A stretch of 64,000 nt of DNA, taken from Folioceros fuciformis (lineage: Eukaryota; Anthocerotophyta; Anthocerotopsida; Anthocerotales). The position numbers and the translations under genes are program-made. The notes beneath the pieces are model-generated. The model saw only the letters and a program-made list of their open reading frames with translations, was not told the origin of the DNA and did not search any database. The DNA lies in contig JBNGIO010006191.1 of NCBI GenBank assembly GCA_049999805.1, forward strand, positions 162,151 to 226,150, written 5' to 3'. Within the stretch, counting starts at the first letter, position 1. Each line of letters begins with the position of its first letter. Shown here one piece after another: positions 55,189 through 64,000 of the stretch.

Positions 55189-56540
55189 TCAAGCCGCTGT
55201 TACGGAGCTTTTCCGTTTTCTTCTGAAGTACACGGTCCAAGAGTATATTTCCAGTACCATAGCAATGCCCGCTAGTATCGCCAACACTGCAACATACACT
55301 TTCCTTCTGCTGCTTTGGTCAAGGCCGACGTGTGCAAAGAGATTGAAGCCAAGAAATATGTTGGTGGTTGCCAGAAGAATGGCGAGGTAGCCAGCTGTAT
55401 GGTGGTAAAGATTCCACAAATAACGAACTTTGTGCTCTTTGTGTGGCCGCAGGACAAGTGCCAGCACCTATCATCAGTAGCAAACACAGCGCAAATGTCA
55501 GTTCATCTCTGCAAGAAACTATCATTTTTTAGTTCATGCAAACACTAGTCTTAGAGGAGAGAGAAGCACCTGAAGTGTAGATAGCGCGAAGACAACTGTA
55601 CCAATAGCCCCGTGAGTGATACGTTTGTCATCTCGGTTGTCCACTGCGTATCGCAACCTGATTCCGACAGCCCAGCCTGCCAATCCGAGGATGTACCCCG
55701 ACACTTGGAAGGTTATGTGAGCATAGAACCAGATAGGGTCAAGGGACTTGAAGGGCCTAGCGTATCTGGCGACAATCACTCCAACAGGTAGAAGGAAGCC
55801 CCAGGCCACGGCGTTCAGGATTGCATGATTCTGTACGAAATGGGAGCACAGAGTTTAGTCTGCAGTAAAGTATAGCAGATCCACACGGAGAAGCATAACG
55901 CACAGGTACCCACAAATTTGAGCTGCCGGTAAGGATAAACTCCTGGAGGGGCAACTCCAGGACCCCTGCTTGTCAGGGAAATGGTGGAGAAGTAGTTCTC
56001 GTAATCGTTGCCATTATCATGTGCCACAGGCACGCCACCTCTAACAGGTCCAGAATTCCACAGCAGATTCAAGGACTCCGCACTGTACAAAACGGAAGCG
56101 AAGATCTTCACGGTATCCGTGCCGAACTCTGCAGAGTAGTTAAGAGCGGTGACAAGTCGCTCCCCGGGAGTGGTGAGCGGCTTACCATCGTTCTGGCTGC
56201 GGCCCATTTGGAAGGGCTTCACAACCGTCAGCCCAGCAACATCTCGCCAAGCTAGAAAGGCAGCGGAACCCGACATCCTGGCGGGGTGAAGGGGATTGAT
56301 CCCCCATCCTGACCACCGCTGGGTGGTTGCCGTAGTGTGAGCAGTGTAGGCACCAAGCAGTGTACCGTCATCATGGCTCCACGCGAAGGAAGCCCCGTTG
56401 GGTAGGCTCAGGCAAGCACCCAAATTCAAAACTGACCCATTGATCTCGAAAGTCTGGCTACACTGCTGCGAGTAAACCAAACCCTGCAAAATGCACAACG
56501 CAGCAGCTGAACACCACAGCACAATCAAGGAGGATGTCAT
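55189..56540 (-). CDS. Cytochrome b561 and DOMON domain protein, three exons
   Basis: Plant CYB561-DOMON (CYBDOM) proteins are plasma-membrane, ascorbate-reducible transmembrane electron carriers. Exons 56540-55914, 55830-55570 and 55467-55189 give 388 residues, near the usual 390-400. Residues 1-25 are a signal peptide (LIVLWCSAAALCILQGL). The DOMON domain follows (about 45-190; LPNGASFAWSHDDGTLLGAY, SGSAAFLAWRD). Then come five predicted membrane helices of the b561 core, with heme-ligand His candidates at 211 (NHAILNAVAWG), 247 (WFYAHITFQ), 282 (RITHGAIG) and 318/319 (YLWNLYHHTAGY). The tail is basic. The exon 1 donor is chosen as gtgggt at 55913, since the nearby ggtacc site would break the frame. 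The gene sits between the two copies of the CMC2-HAL3 duplication. Confidence 0.92.
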
Positions 56541-56789
56541 CGTGAAATTTGAAAAGGATCTGACGCTCTAACTGTCACCACTACCTTCACCTGATGAGCT
56601 CGGCCCAGGTCCTATTAGTCTAGTACGCGATTCGCGAAATCCAACTGGCCCTTTCTCGGAAGCCCGGCTTGCTCTTGCCTCGAATGTTCGGGCACTAGTC
56701 GGCTCCTGCAGTAATTCGGCACCGTACAAAATAGCTAAGGTACATATGGTGGGAGCCGTAGGGTCTGTACTGTTGCAGGTAGCAAAAGT

Positions 56790-57675
56790 CGATCTCGAGT
56801 TGAGTACATATGTGTGGTTGGTTCGGACATTGCTCCATTACCGACTTCTCCAAGACAAGAATTTTGGAAGAGGATTGATGATGATAGCATCAAGTTCTTC
56901 AAGACCCTCAAAGACGGCTTCTAAAGATGGACTTATCCCACGTCAACGTGTTCTGCGAAGGGGCAGCCAAAAACTGGTCTCGAATAATCCAAGCTCACAC
57001 GCTGCAGGTACCAAGTTGTCACAGATGCCATTTGCACCCTACACAAGAACAGAAGCCGTGAGAACGTTGGACAACACTGGGGACATGAATACGCTAGTGG
57101 AACGTGTACGGAGTGTGGCCTACACGAAGTTCTCAATGTAGGTTTACATCGTAAACCCGAGACAATTCTAACAGGGCTAGCGCTCTGTGAGAACGATACC
57201 AAAATAGTCAGGCACATGATCAGGAGTTGAGGTAGGCGTGGATCGAAATCGTCGAGGGTGACAAAAATGTGCGTGATTTCTGACATCCAAACCTCAGTAC
57301 GCAATCACAGGGCGCTCTCACCTTGGAGAACGCGTTGTGAGAAAGAGGGGCAATGTTAAAGGCATCAGCCCATCGCCATCGTTCGATATCAAGCACATTG
57401 TCCCATTCTCCTCCACCTTGACCACTCCTCTTATCCGTGGACAATCCAACACCAAGTGACAGGCGGCAGCTGAACCGGTGTACAATCCAACAAAAGGGTG
57501 AGTGACAAAGGGCTAGAGTCCATGAAGTGCAACTCAGATTTGGTGAGGCTACCTCCGCCCCACTGGGACGTGCCGATAGCAAGCGCAGTGAGCTTTATGG
57601 CAGCCAACCTTGCAGTAGCCGCCACGATGGCGGGAGACTCCTTGGCTCGGAGTCGGAACCGCCACCAGAAGTCAT
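56790..57675 (-). pseudogene. HAL3 pseudogene (copy B)
   Basis: Collinear with the intact HAL3 at 53285-54192. Exon 1 still shows AAIKLTALAIG.SQWG and KSELHF, but a deletion after the Trp removes the second beta-strand and shifts the frame. The His motif LHIELRRWAD has become DIERWRWADA, losing the catalytic His. Exon 2 begins NGICDNLV and then changes frame; the Cys motif VLACGD has become FLSWRS. Start context and exon order are kept. Dead by several independent lesions. Confidence 0.87.
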
Positions 57676-57721
57676 GCGGCCGCAAAACCTAGTCCCCGCA
57701 ACACTGCATGACAAAGTGTCC

Positions 57722-58151
57722 TCAGGAATCAGCCACGGTTTGCCTAGCGGCAGGCACCGCAACTTGCGCTCGTCTGGCACGGAGCCGTTCCTGCGACTTC
57801 TTGCTTGCTTCAAGGTTTGCTGCACGATTCACCTCTTTCTGCACGGGAGAGCAAAAACTGAGCTGCCATAGCACGCGAGGCGCCACTCAACAAATCCACA
57901 AGCGGGATGTCACAAACCTCTTGCCGGAAGCAAGCATCCAGCTGATACTTCAGCAAATTGCACTCGCCAAAGAATTTGGCCACGGGATGCTCGTCATGAC
58001 ACCTTCTGAACTGCTTGATGATCTGCACATGCAATTGGGAAACTTCACACACTGCATCCCAAGCGCTGCACAGACAAGTCATCCCCTGGCAAAGCAGTTC
58101 GCTTACGTCCGAGCAACTAGGATGCTTGTGCAAAACCAGCTGTGGATGCAT
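57722..58151 (-). CDS. CMC2: CMC2-like twin CX9C protein (cytochrome c oxidase assembly), three exons
   Basis: CMC2/COX assembly mitochondrial protein 2 homologue: a small protein of the intermembrane space, imported by the Mia40 route and needed for complex IV biogenesis in yeast and animals. Exons 58151-58107, 58022-57918 and 57838-57722 join in phase 0 (donors gtaagc, gtttgt; acceptors gtgcag, gtgcag), giving 88 residues. The start MHPQLVLHKHPSC is typical. Two exact CX9C motifs are present: Cys13/Cys23 and Cys36/Cys46, around the family block EHPVAKFFGEC. The third exon (KEVNRAANLEASKKSQERLR) is the basic helical tail. It is the intact member of the duplicated pair; the HAL3 ATG remnant of this copy lies 46 bp after its stop. 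Confidence 0.88.
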
Positions 58152-58419
58152 GACGTCGCTAACAGTTGGCCCTAGATTGGCACGCGGTCTCTACCACACC
58201 ATCGGCTCCCGAGGCAAAGGTGAAAGTAGAGACTGCACCGTGAAATACATCTGCGTTTTAAATCCACGAATAAATGGTCCGTAACGAAATACATACGTTT
58301 TGTATTATGTGTAGTGCCAATGTTGTCGTCCTCTATATGGTCCGTGACGAAATACTTACTGAAAAAGAAAATCGTGTAGAGGAAACATTGTCACTAATGT
58401 GCCTCCCACCTCCCATCAT

Positions 58420-58502
58420 GTCAGAAGTGGGATTTGAACCCACGCCCCCTTTCGAAGACCAGAACTTGAGTCTGGCGCCTTAGACCACTCGGCCATCCTG
58501 AC
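58420..58502 (-). tRNA. tRNA-Leu (CAA)
   Basis: Reverse complement starts gtcaggatggccgagtgg and ends aaatcccacttctgac; acceptor arms pair 7/7. The A-box (tggccgagtgg) and B-box (ggttcaaatcc) are intact, and the long variable arm of about 14 nt is that of a leucine tRNA. The anticodon stem ccaga/tctgg holds the loop ctcaagt, giving anticodon CAA. No intron; 83 nt; CCA not encoded. Confidence 0.95.
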
Positions 58503-58547
58503 TTCCTCATAACTTTCCATGACTTTTTAATTATTTAACTTAAAAAT

Positions 58548-58690
58548 CTAATCCCACCAGAAATCTATGCACCTCGATAGTTGTCACTACGCCGGGTTTC
58601 ATGTTACCTCCTGCTGCCACTCTCAAGGTCTGGATCCTGTCTGCATCAGCCCACCTGCTTGCATCTGGGCACCACCTAACATGAGTAACT
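58548..58690 (-). pseudogene. Small relic of a DYW-class PPR gene
   Basis: Plus-strand words such as ccaccagaaatctatgcacctc, shortened here to ccaccagaaatctatgca, and tctggatcctgtctgcatc, then agcccacctgcttgcatctg, correspond by eye to 18836-18965 of PPR gene 1, which encodes the linker just before the deaminase domain. No frame is kept. It is an isolated fragment. Confidence 0.7.
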
Positions 58691-59045
58691 TTATCCCCGT
58701 CGTCGTCGTCACTAATTGATAAAAGAATTAGGGAGCTTTAGTGCGTGAATGAGGTTCTACCCCTTCCCAAATCTTAGTCCCTTTGTGTAGACGGTACTAG
58801 GCATCTCACGAATCAGACCGCTTGTTAAGCATTCCTACCACGGGTTGTTTTGATTATTCAAAATTTCAATTGTTTTTCGAAACTCTAGTCAGTATTCACA
58901 ACAGCGTTACACAAAGGAGTACAATCCGTGTTTGAAAAGACAGCTTGAATAGTACCACTTTCAAGAATCACTATTGGCTAGGTGCAGCTAGATCCAACGA
59001 GTGTGTGATGTGACTCTCCATGTTTTATTCGTGCCTCTAGCCCAC
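58691..59045. other. Spacer and 3' flank of the BRIZ gene
   Basis: Nothing recognised apart from the presumed 3' UTR of the minus-strand gene ending at 59046. Confidence 0.4.
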
Positions 59046-61708
59046 TCATCCTCGCCTGCTCCTCCTGCTTCCTCTACTGGACCGAGTATTGCTACCTCTC
59101 ACGACATCAGGTGCGGGAATTGCCAGTACAGTGCCATCGCGGATGTCTTCAAGGTTGGAGTTTTCTATCGTCTTCTGTGCCTCTATGTACACCATGCAGT
59201 CTCTCACCTGCGAACAAATGGCGTTGTAGTGAGGGGCCATTCATTCTGCTCTTCGTGCCTACTAGTAAATTCATAGCTCAATCACGAGTACCGAACCTGT
59301 TCTTCTAGGTCAGATATCCGCTTGTCTTTCTCCAAAACAGCTGCTTGGTGCCTGTCAAAGAAAAACGCCGGTCTCAGACCTATCGGACGTTGTAAGCATG
59401 GATCCAGCAGAGGTGTGGGGAATGAGCACCACTATGACGCACCTTTCTTCCACCTCTTTCAACTTCCGCTGCCATATTGTTTGATTTTCGGCTAGTGATT
59501 TGTTCACCTGCAAAACGGAAGGAACTCATCACGACATGCCAATAGACTGCTTTCCCTTTCAACGGAAAGACCAGATTCTGCAGTACCTGTTGCAGGAATT
59601 TCAATTCCTTCTCCTTCGACTCTATCTTGCCATCCATCTTTTCTTGTAGCTTTTGCAGCCTCACCCTGAAGGATTTCTCCACGGCCTCAGAGATGCGCTG
59701 TTCTGTCTCCACTAGCATTCCCTCGTAGTGCTGGAAACATGCAATGAACAAACACTGGTGGGCAATTGGGCCTAACTGCAGACAGACAACCTTGCAGACA
59801 GTACACTTGAGAGCCATAAGGCCCAGGCATAGGGCCTCAATTGAAAACCAAATGTTACCTGTCTCTGACTTTCAAGCTGGGTAGTCAACAGGTGATTGTA
59901 TTCATACGAGATCTGCATCAGAGAGACAAATCACTCCTTGTTTGCTGGACTTGGGATTTTGCGTTGAAGAGCAAATTGCAGAGGTCAGTGCACATATGAC
60001 CTACTGCTTCCAGTTTACTGTCATGGACCGCTTCCATCATGTCTGACCCCCTGCTACATTCACAGCTATCCTCACTGCCTTCCCTGCAAGGCGCTGGAAG
60101 CTCTACAAGCTTTCCATCAGTCTTGGATTGTATCAACCGATGGACATACCCATCCCCCACATAGTCCCACACTCGCTGTGTCTCGAGTTCTAGTGAATAG
60201 CAATGGTTGGTGAGCTTGAAATGATTCTCTGCATGCCCTGCTGCATATCTGCAAGCTCAACAACGAGTACTTTCATTCAACTTCCTCAAGTGCATTTGGC
60301 AGAGAAACCTTCACTGTCAATGAGCTCTTTGTACCTCCCACAGCCAACAAACCCGCAAATGACACAAATCCAAAGGCTTTCGGATGTCCCACAAACAGAG
60401 CAAGTCGAATTCTGAGAAGTTTGGCAGTATCGGCATACCTGCAAGACCAACGGTTAGGTGTTCAACTTCGCACACCATTCAAGCAAAAAGAGAATGTTCC
60501 GGTCAAAGAACTTACTGGACATGACGAATCTGTCCACTTCGAGATACATGTACTGTGGAATGAGTGGTTGCAAACAGTGGTAAGGATTCCACTGATGTGC
60601 TGATCGAGCCTCTCTGTTTACAAAAAAGGAGAGTGTTAGAAACTTTCAATCCTAACATCACAAAGTGGGTACTGTTAGTGGACTACTTCAAAGAATTTTA
60701 CAAATCTTGCAAACCAAAGAGCACACAGTGGTGACAAGGAGAACATACCAAGGCAGACAGGGCAATTCGGGAGCTCTGTCAGACCCGCTGGAGGAGTTGA
60801 GGCTTGCTCTTCAGAATCAGTGTACTGTACATCTGCAGTGTAGACGACATGACAGACCTCTTCCTGTCACAGAAATCATGGTTAATTCATCCGTGTCATT
60901 TGAAGTCCTTAGCAAGAAGGACTGGACAACAGAAGAAAAGACCTCCACACTATTGAGGAAACCACTTGCGCTTGTGCGTTTGCTAATGGAAGCTGGGTCG
61001 AAAAACCCCGTGGTACCAAATTACACCAGAAGACAGACAAGATGCTTGCTCCGACAGGAAATAAATACCTCCAAAGAAGAAAACTTTTTCCCATTGTAGT
61101 GTTGGTAGAAAGCGTCAGCTGAAGCCACAGAGTCGAATGTCATGAGAACACAAAATCTGTCCTGGACGCCATCCGGCCTGAAGAAGGCAGAAGAATAAGA
61201 ACGAAGGCTTGCAAAGGAAAGACCGCGCAACAAAGGAAGCGGACTTGGTCCAAACCTGACCATCCTCATCTTGGAGATGTTCTGCAAAAATGATCCCGTG
61301 AATTGACAGAAATCGGATCCGGTCATGTGGTTCGGAACCGCCAGCACACACAGGTGCTCCCTACGACCCTCCTGCACAAAAATTCATCTCTCCAAAACTC
61401 AGCTTACGCGTCAACGCCTGGAAACAACTTCCTCCCGCACATCAACGGACAAGTCTCACCGGAAGCTTATCCACGGAATCGGGATCTATCTTGGTGTTCC
61501 GGAACAGGTGCACCACTCCCCGGGTGGCTTCCACCCTGGGATTCCCGGAGGAAAATCTGAGCGTGGTAATGTCCCCAGAAGTGCCTTCCTCCTCCACAGC
61601 TACCCCGCTGGGCGATGCTTCGGAATTCTGCGCCATATCCTGAGATGTCATTCCTGACTCGCACTCCAGCACCCGATCCAACGCGTACACCTTCACAATA
61701 AACATCAC
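59046..61708 (-). CDS. BRIZ: BRIZ/BRAP2-type RING and UBP zinc-finger E3 ubiquitin ligase, 12 exons
   Basis: Plant BRIZ1/BRIZ2 form a heteromeric ubiquitin ligase needed for seed germination in Arabidopsis; the animal homologue is BRAP/IMP. Exons, 5' to 3': 61708-61460, 61371-61256, 61177-61069, 60863-60749, 60613-60516, 60438-60309, 60237-60005, 59912-59859, 59730-59587, 59507-59443, 59351-59297, 59207-59046; phases agree, 509 residues. Order: BRAP2 RRM-like domain about 85-160 (VLAVPNHMTGSDFCQFTGSF), RING about 191-235 (CPVCLERLD, CNHSFHSTCISKW, CPVCRYC), zf-UBP about 242-310 (CSVCG, WICVICGFVGCGRY, GHAENHFKLTNHCYSLELET), coiled coil about 350-470, and a basic SSRGSRRSRRG tail. The zf-UBP finger carries an extra LIDSE between RYKE and GHA, at the exon 6/7 junction. 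Intron 2 (78 bp) has no stop and is a multiple of three. Confidence 0.93.
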
Positions 61709-62730
61709 GGTGGCAGCACCAGGAGATTAATCCGGCACGGTCACCGTGGGGATCTCTCCATGAGCATAACCAATTCCAAACTTCTTTGTTCTACACCTAT
61801 ACTTCATATCTGATTATCGCGTCCCACATCTTCTCCTCAAGGCAGCCTGCTCTGCTGCACGTCGAGATGCATGCCGCGTTCACATACGTCTCCGTCTCCG
61901 ATCCCGATTCAACATCATTTAGGGTTTATAGTTTGGAGACGGATTTGTGGGGTTTGCGATGCATTTCCAAGTTGGCATGGGGTTAAAGCTCGTCTGCGAG
62001 AGTGGGCCCTGTGTTGTTTAAAAACGCGTTGCAGTTGTAATCCGTGCCTTCCCAGGAGTCTCGTTCCGAACGACTCGTCTTCCCTTTCGTTTGGCCTTCC
62101 CGTTTGCGGCACTGCACGATCTGGTTTCCAGCGGCGGGGGGGACAGCTCCGCCTGCGGCAGGAGGGCCTGGGCCTAGCCATCAATTTTTTGTCTTCGTGT
62201 TTTGTTTAGTGGAAGGACTGGATCGAATTGGAAGAAGTTTGGTGGCGTCATTCAGACCTAGACCACCTACTGACCTGCGTTAGCCCCGTCGTCCTACTTC
62301 CACCTTGACGTGTGTGTTTGTACCTGGACAATCCTAACTCGAGGCTGACACAAGCTGGAAGGATGATCGTTATGGGTTATCCAATGTAAGGTGCGTTTGC
62401 TTAAAAATCGTTTCCAAATCTTCTGTTTAATCTTCAGATTCAGGATTCGAGAATGCAAGTCGCTTCCGTCGGCCCGGAAGGAAAGATGATTAAAACCCAA
62501 TACCAAGGGATTTCATGGTATACCTGCAGTACCCTCTCCAAAGCATCTTCTCATTCAAGTGCTGGTCCAAGCGCAGCAGACACTACGCACTTATCTATAT
62601 ACCTGAGACATTTTCACTGCGCAAGCACCACCTCGTAGCAAGTGGTCAATCAAGTGACTGCAACCAGCTATGACGTAATCCAAACAATGGTCAGTGATGT
62701 AAGCAGGACACTCGTCTCGTGTTTTGCAGC
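61709..62730. other. Upstream region of BRIZ and 3' flank of the F-box gene
   Basis: No gene recognised. The left part should contain the BRIZ promoter. Open frames at 61786-62283 and 62294-62638 show no domain. Confidence 0.4.
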
Positions 62731-63556
62731 CTAGCAGTCCCTAGCTGAACTGTGCATGGTCCAGTAATCAGAGGCGTCGTGCATGGCACCACACTCTTTA
62801 TGGCAAAGAAGTGAATTCCCGGGCAAACTGCCCGTAACATTCCAGCTCCCCAGCGTGGGATCGAAGACCAGTATGGCCGCGAGTTCCCTAACCCCCATCT
62901 CCCAAGACAACATCCGGCCTTCGCGCACCGCCACCAGCTTGAAGCAGCGTCCTGTGGCGTCCACGAAGATGCGTCGCAAATCCTTCAACATGACGGAATC
63001 CGGGAACTCCAGCAGCCAGGCCCAGGAGCTGGTCAGGGGGTTGCCGACGGCGTGGGGCAAGAGCGCAGTTGCAGCCTGACGTCTAGACCTGGTGGTCAGG
63101 ATGACGCCGCCAGCTGCGGACGCCGAGCGCACGTTCACACGCCGGGACGGGGAGGATCGCAGCCAGACCGGGAGCCGGGGTTGGTACCGTTTATCCGAGG
63201 CAGGGTCGTAGGCGCAGGAGGCGACGCCGGCGCGGCGTCGCGAACAGCATCCATGGGTCCGATACACCTCCCCGACATGCTAGCCCCTCCCGAGAAAACA
63301 AGGGCGAAACCAACACCTCCTTGCAAACTTTGCACACAGCACCCGACCGCAACAGGCTCACCAGCGGCAGCTGCACCAGGGTCGTGGTTGAAATGTCGTT
63401 AGGCAGATTGCCACAGCTCCGCTCCCCAACGAGCTCGTGCGCATCGGCACCCGCGTCCTCATGGGACGTTTCCTCCGCTCGAGTGGATGACATCTCAACC
63501 CACCGGGACTGAGGGTTCAGTGGAACTGGGCTCGCGCACTTTAATAGCGCTTGCAC
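62731..63556 (-). pseudogene. F-box gene, apparently frameshifted
   Basis: The 5' frame (63556 down to 63191) carries an F-box-like segment: NLPNDISTTTLVQLPLVSLL, then SGAVCKVCKEVLVSPLFSR and a tail DPWMLFATP. The downstream frame (about 63240 to 62731) continues in the style of plant F-box proteins: SCAYDPASDKRYQPRLP, GNPLTSSWAWLLEFPD, VFDPTLGSWNVTGSLPG. They overlap at 63191-63267, in different frames, where the ATP of FATP should run into AGVASCAYDP; a one- or two-base indel in the GC-rich stretch around 63235-63250 would explain it. No GT..AG intron restores the frame obviously. Either a recent pseudogene or a sequence error. F-box proteins are SCF substrate receptors. Confidence 0.6.
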
Positions 63557-64000
63557 AAACCTAATGGGGTTCTCAGTATCTCATCAAGCCCGCACAAACA
63601 TACCAGTTCTGCACTGCAAACTTGCTTGCTGGCTCGTCCACATCCTTCCCTGCGTTCCTGATTCGCTAGTCTTAGCCGCTCATCTTGTACTTCAAACATT
63701 CTGCTGGTCGACATTGCTGCAGTAGCACCTGGGCTCATGATCATGGATGGAGCTTTAAATACACATAAACCCGATCCTGATCATATCCCGATGCAGGTGA
63801 GACGTGCACGGGTTTCGGAGACGTAGGGTTTTTGACTGTGTCGGTTTACCGAAGCATTTCAAGTTTGGTGCAGTTTAAATGTCGTCTGCGGATGTGGGTA
63901 TGGCATACCAAAGGGGACACTCTCTCACTATGCATTTTTTAATGCTTTCTCATGGGGTATCGTCGTTTTGGGCTGGATGCCGGGCGGCCTTAGGGCAGAA
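63557..64000. other. Window end, 5' flank of the F-box gene
   Basis: No gene recognised. At 63900-63920 lies tggcataccaaaggggacac, a variant of the dispersed ggcatgccaaagg element seen at 21.8-24.5 kb. Confidence 0.45.

Overview
The window is a stretch of nuclear genome from a land plant, most likely a seed-free one (bryophyte, lycophyte or fern grade). The reasons are spliceosomal introns of about 60-350 bp with GT..AG ends, plastid isoprenoid enzymes with transit-peptide-like N-termini, plant-type eIF6, L35, HAL3, endosulfine and BRIZ proteins, and large, locally multiplying plant-type PPR genes with shattered copies. The clade is an inference; no species is claimed.

Layout. 1-5 kb: ribosomal protein L35, a PPR relic, a five-exon endosulfine/ARPP19 gene found by assembling exons, and an 18/19-bp minisatellite. 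5.4-16 kb: two genes of the plastid MEP isoprenoid pathway lie head to head, HDS (ispG/GcpE, 19 exons, minus) and DXS (7 exons, plus), separated by about 3.4 kb of repeat-filled DNA with a G-box and TATA box before DXS. 18.5-35.5 kb: two paralogous DYW-class PPR genes (minus), one E-class PPR gene (plus), a hydroxyphenylpyruvate reductase gene immediately behind the latter, and a gene-poor repeat region carrying a 5'-truncated LINE with target-site duplication. 36-39 kb: AT-rich tandem arrays and a probable hAT-like relic. 39.6-44 kb: eIF6 (minus) and a kinesin-light-chain-like TPR gene (plus) share a 492-bp divergent intergenic region. 44.4-50 kb: an orphan putative secreted protein and a large LRR protein made of two tandem copies of one module. 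50.3-53 kb: a dead PPR copy. 53-58.2 kb: a duplicated CMC2-HAL3 block flanking a DOMON/cytochrome b561 gene. 58.4-64 kb: tRNA-Leu(CAA), a 12-exon BRIZ/BRAP2-type ubiquitin ligase gene and a frameshifted F-box gene.

How genes relate. DXS is the first and HDS the penultimate enzyme of the MEP pathway, so their adjacency is a functional pairing not usual in plants. In the 53-58 kb block, an ancestral tandem pair (CMC2, a twin CX9C cytochrome oxidase assembly factor, followed 46 bp later by HAL3, a coenzyme A biosynthesis enzyme) was duplicated; one copy then kept only HAL3 and the other only CMC2. The PPR genes, their pseudogene and two small relics belong largely to one expanding family whose members carry an N-terminal motif resembling the PDF motif of organellar single-stranded DNA binding (OSB) proteins and lack the canonical terminal D-Y-W.

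All exon boundaries were derived by hand from reading-frame continuity, GT/AG signals and remembered family sequences; no alignment or transcript data were available.
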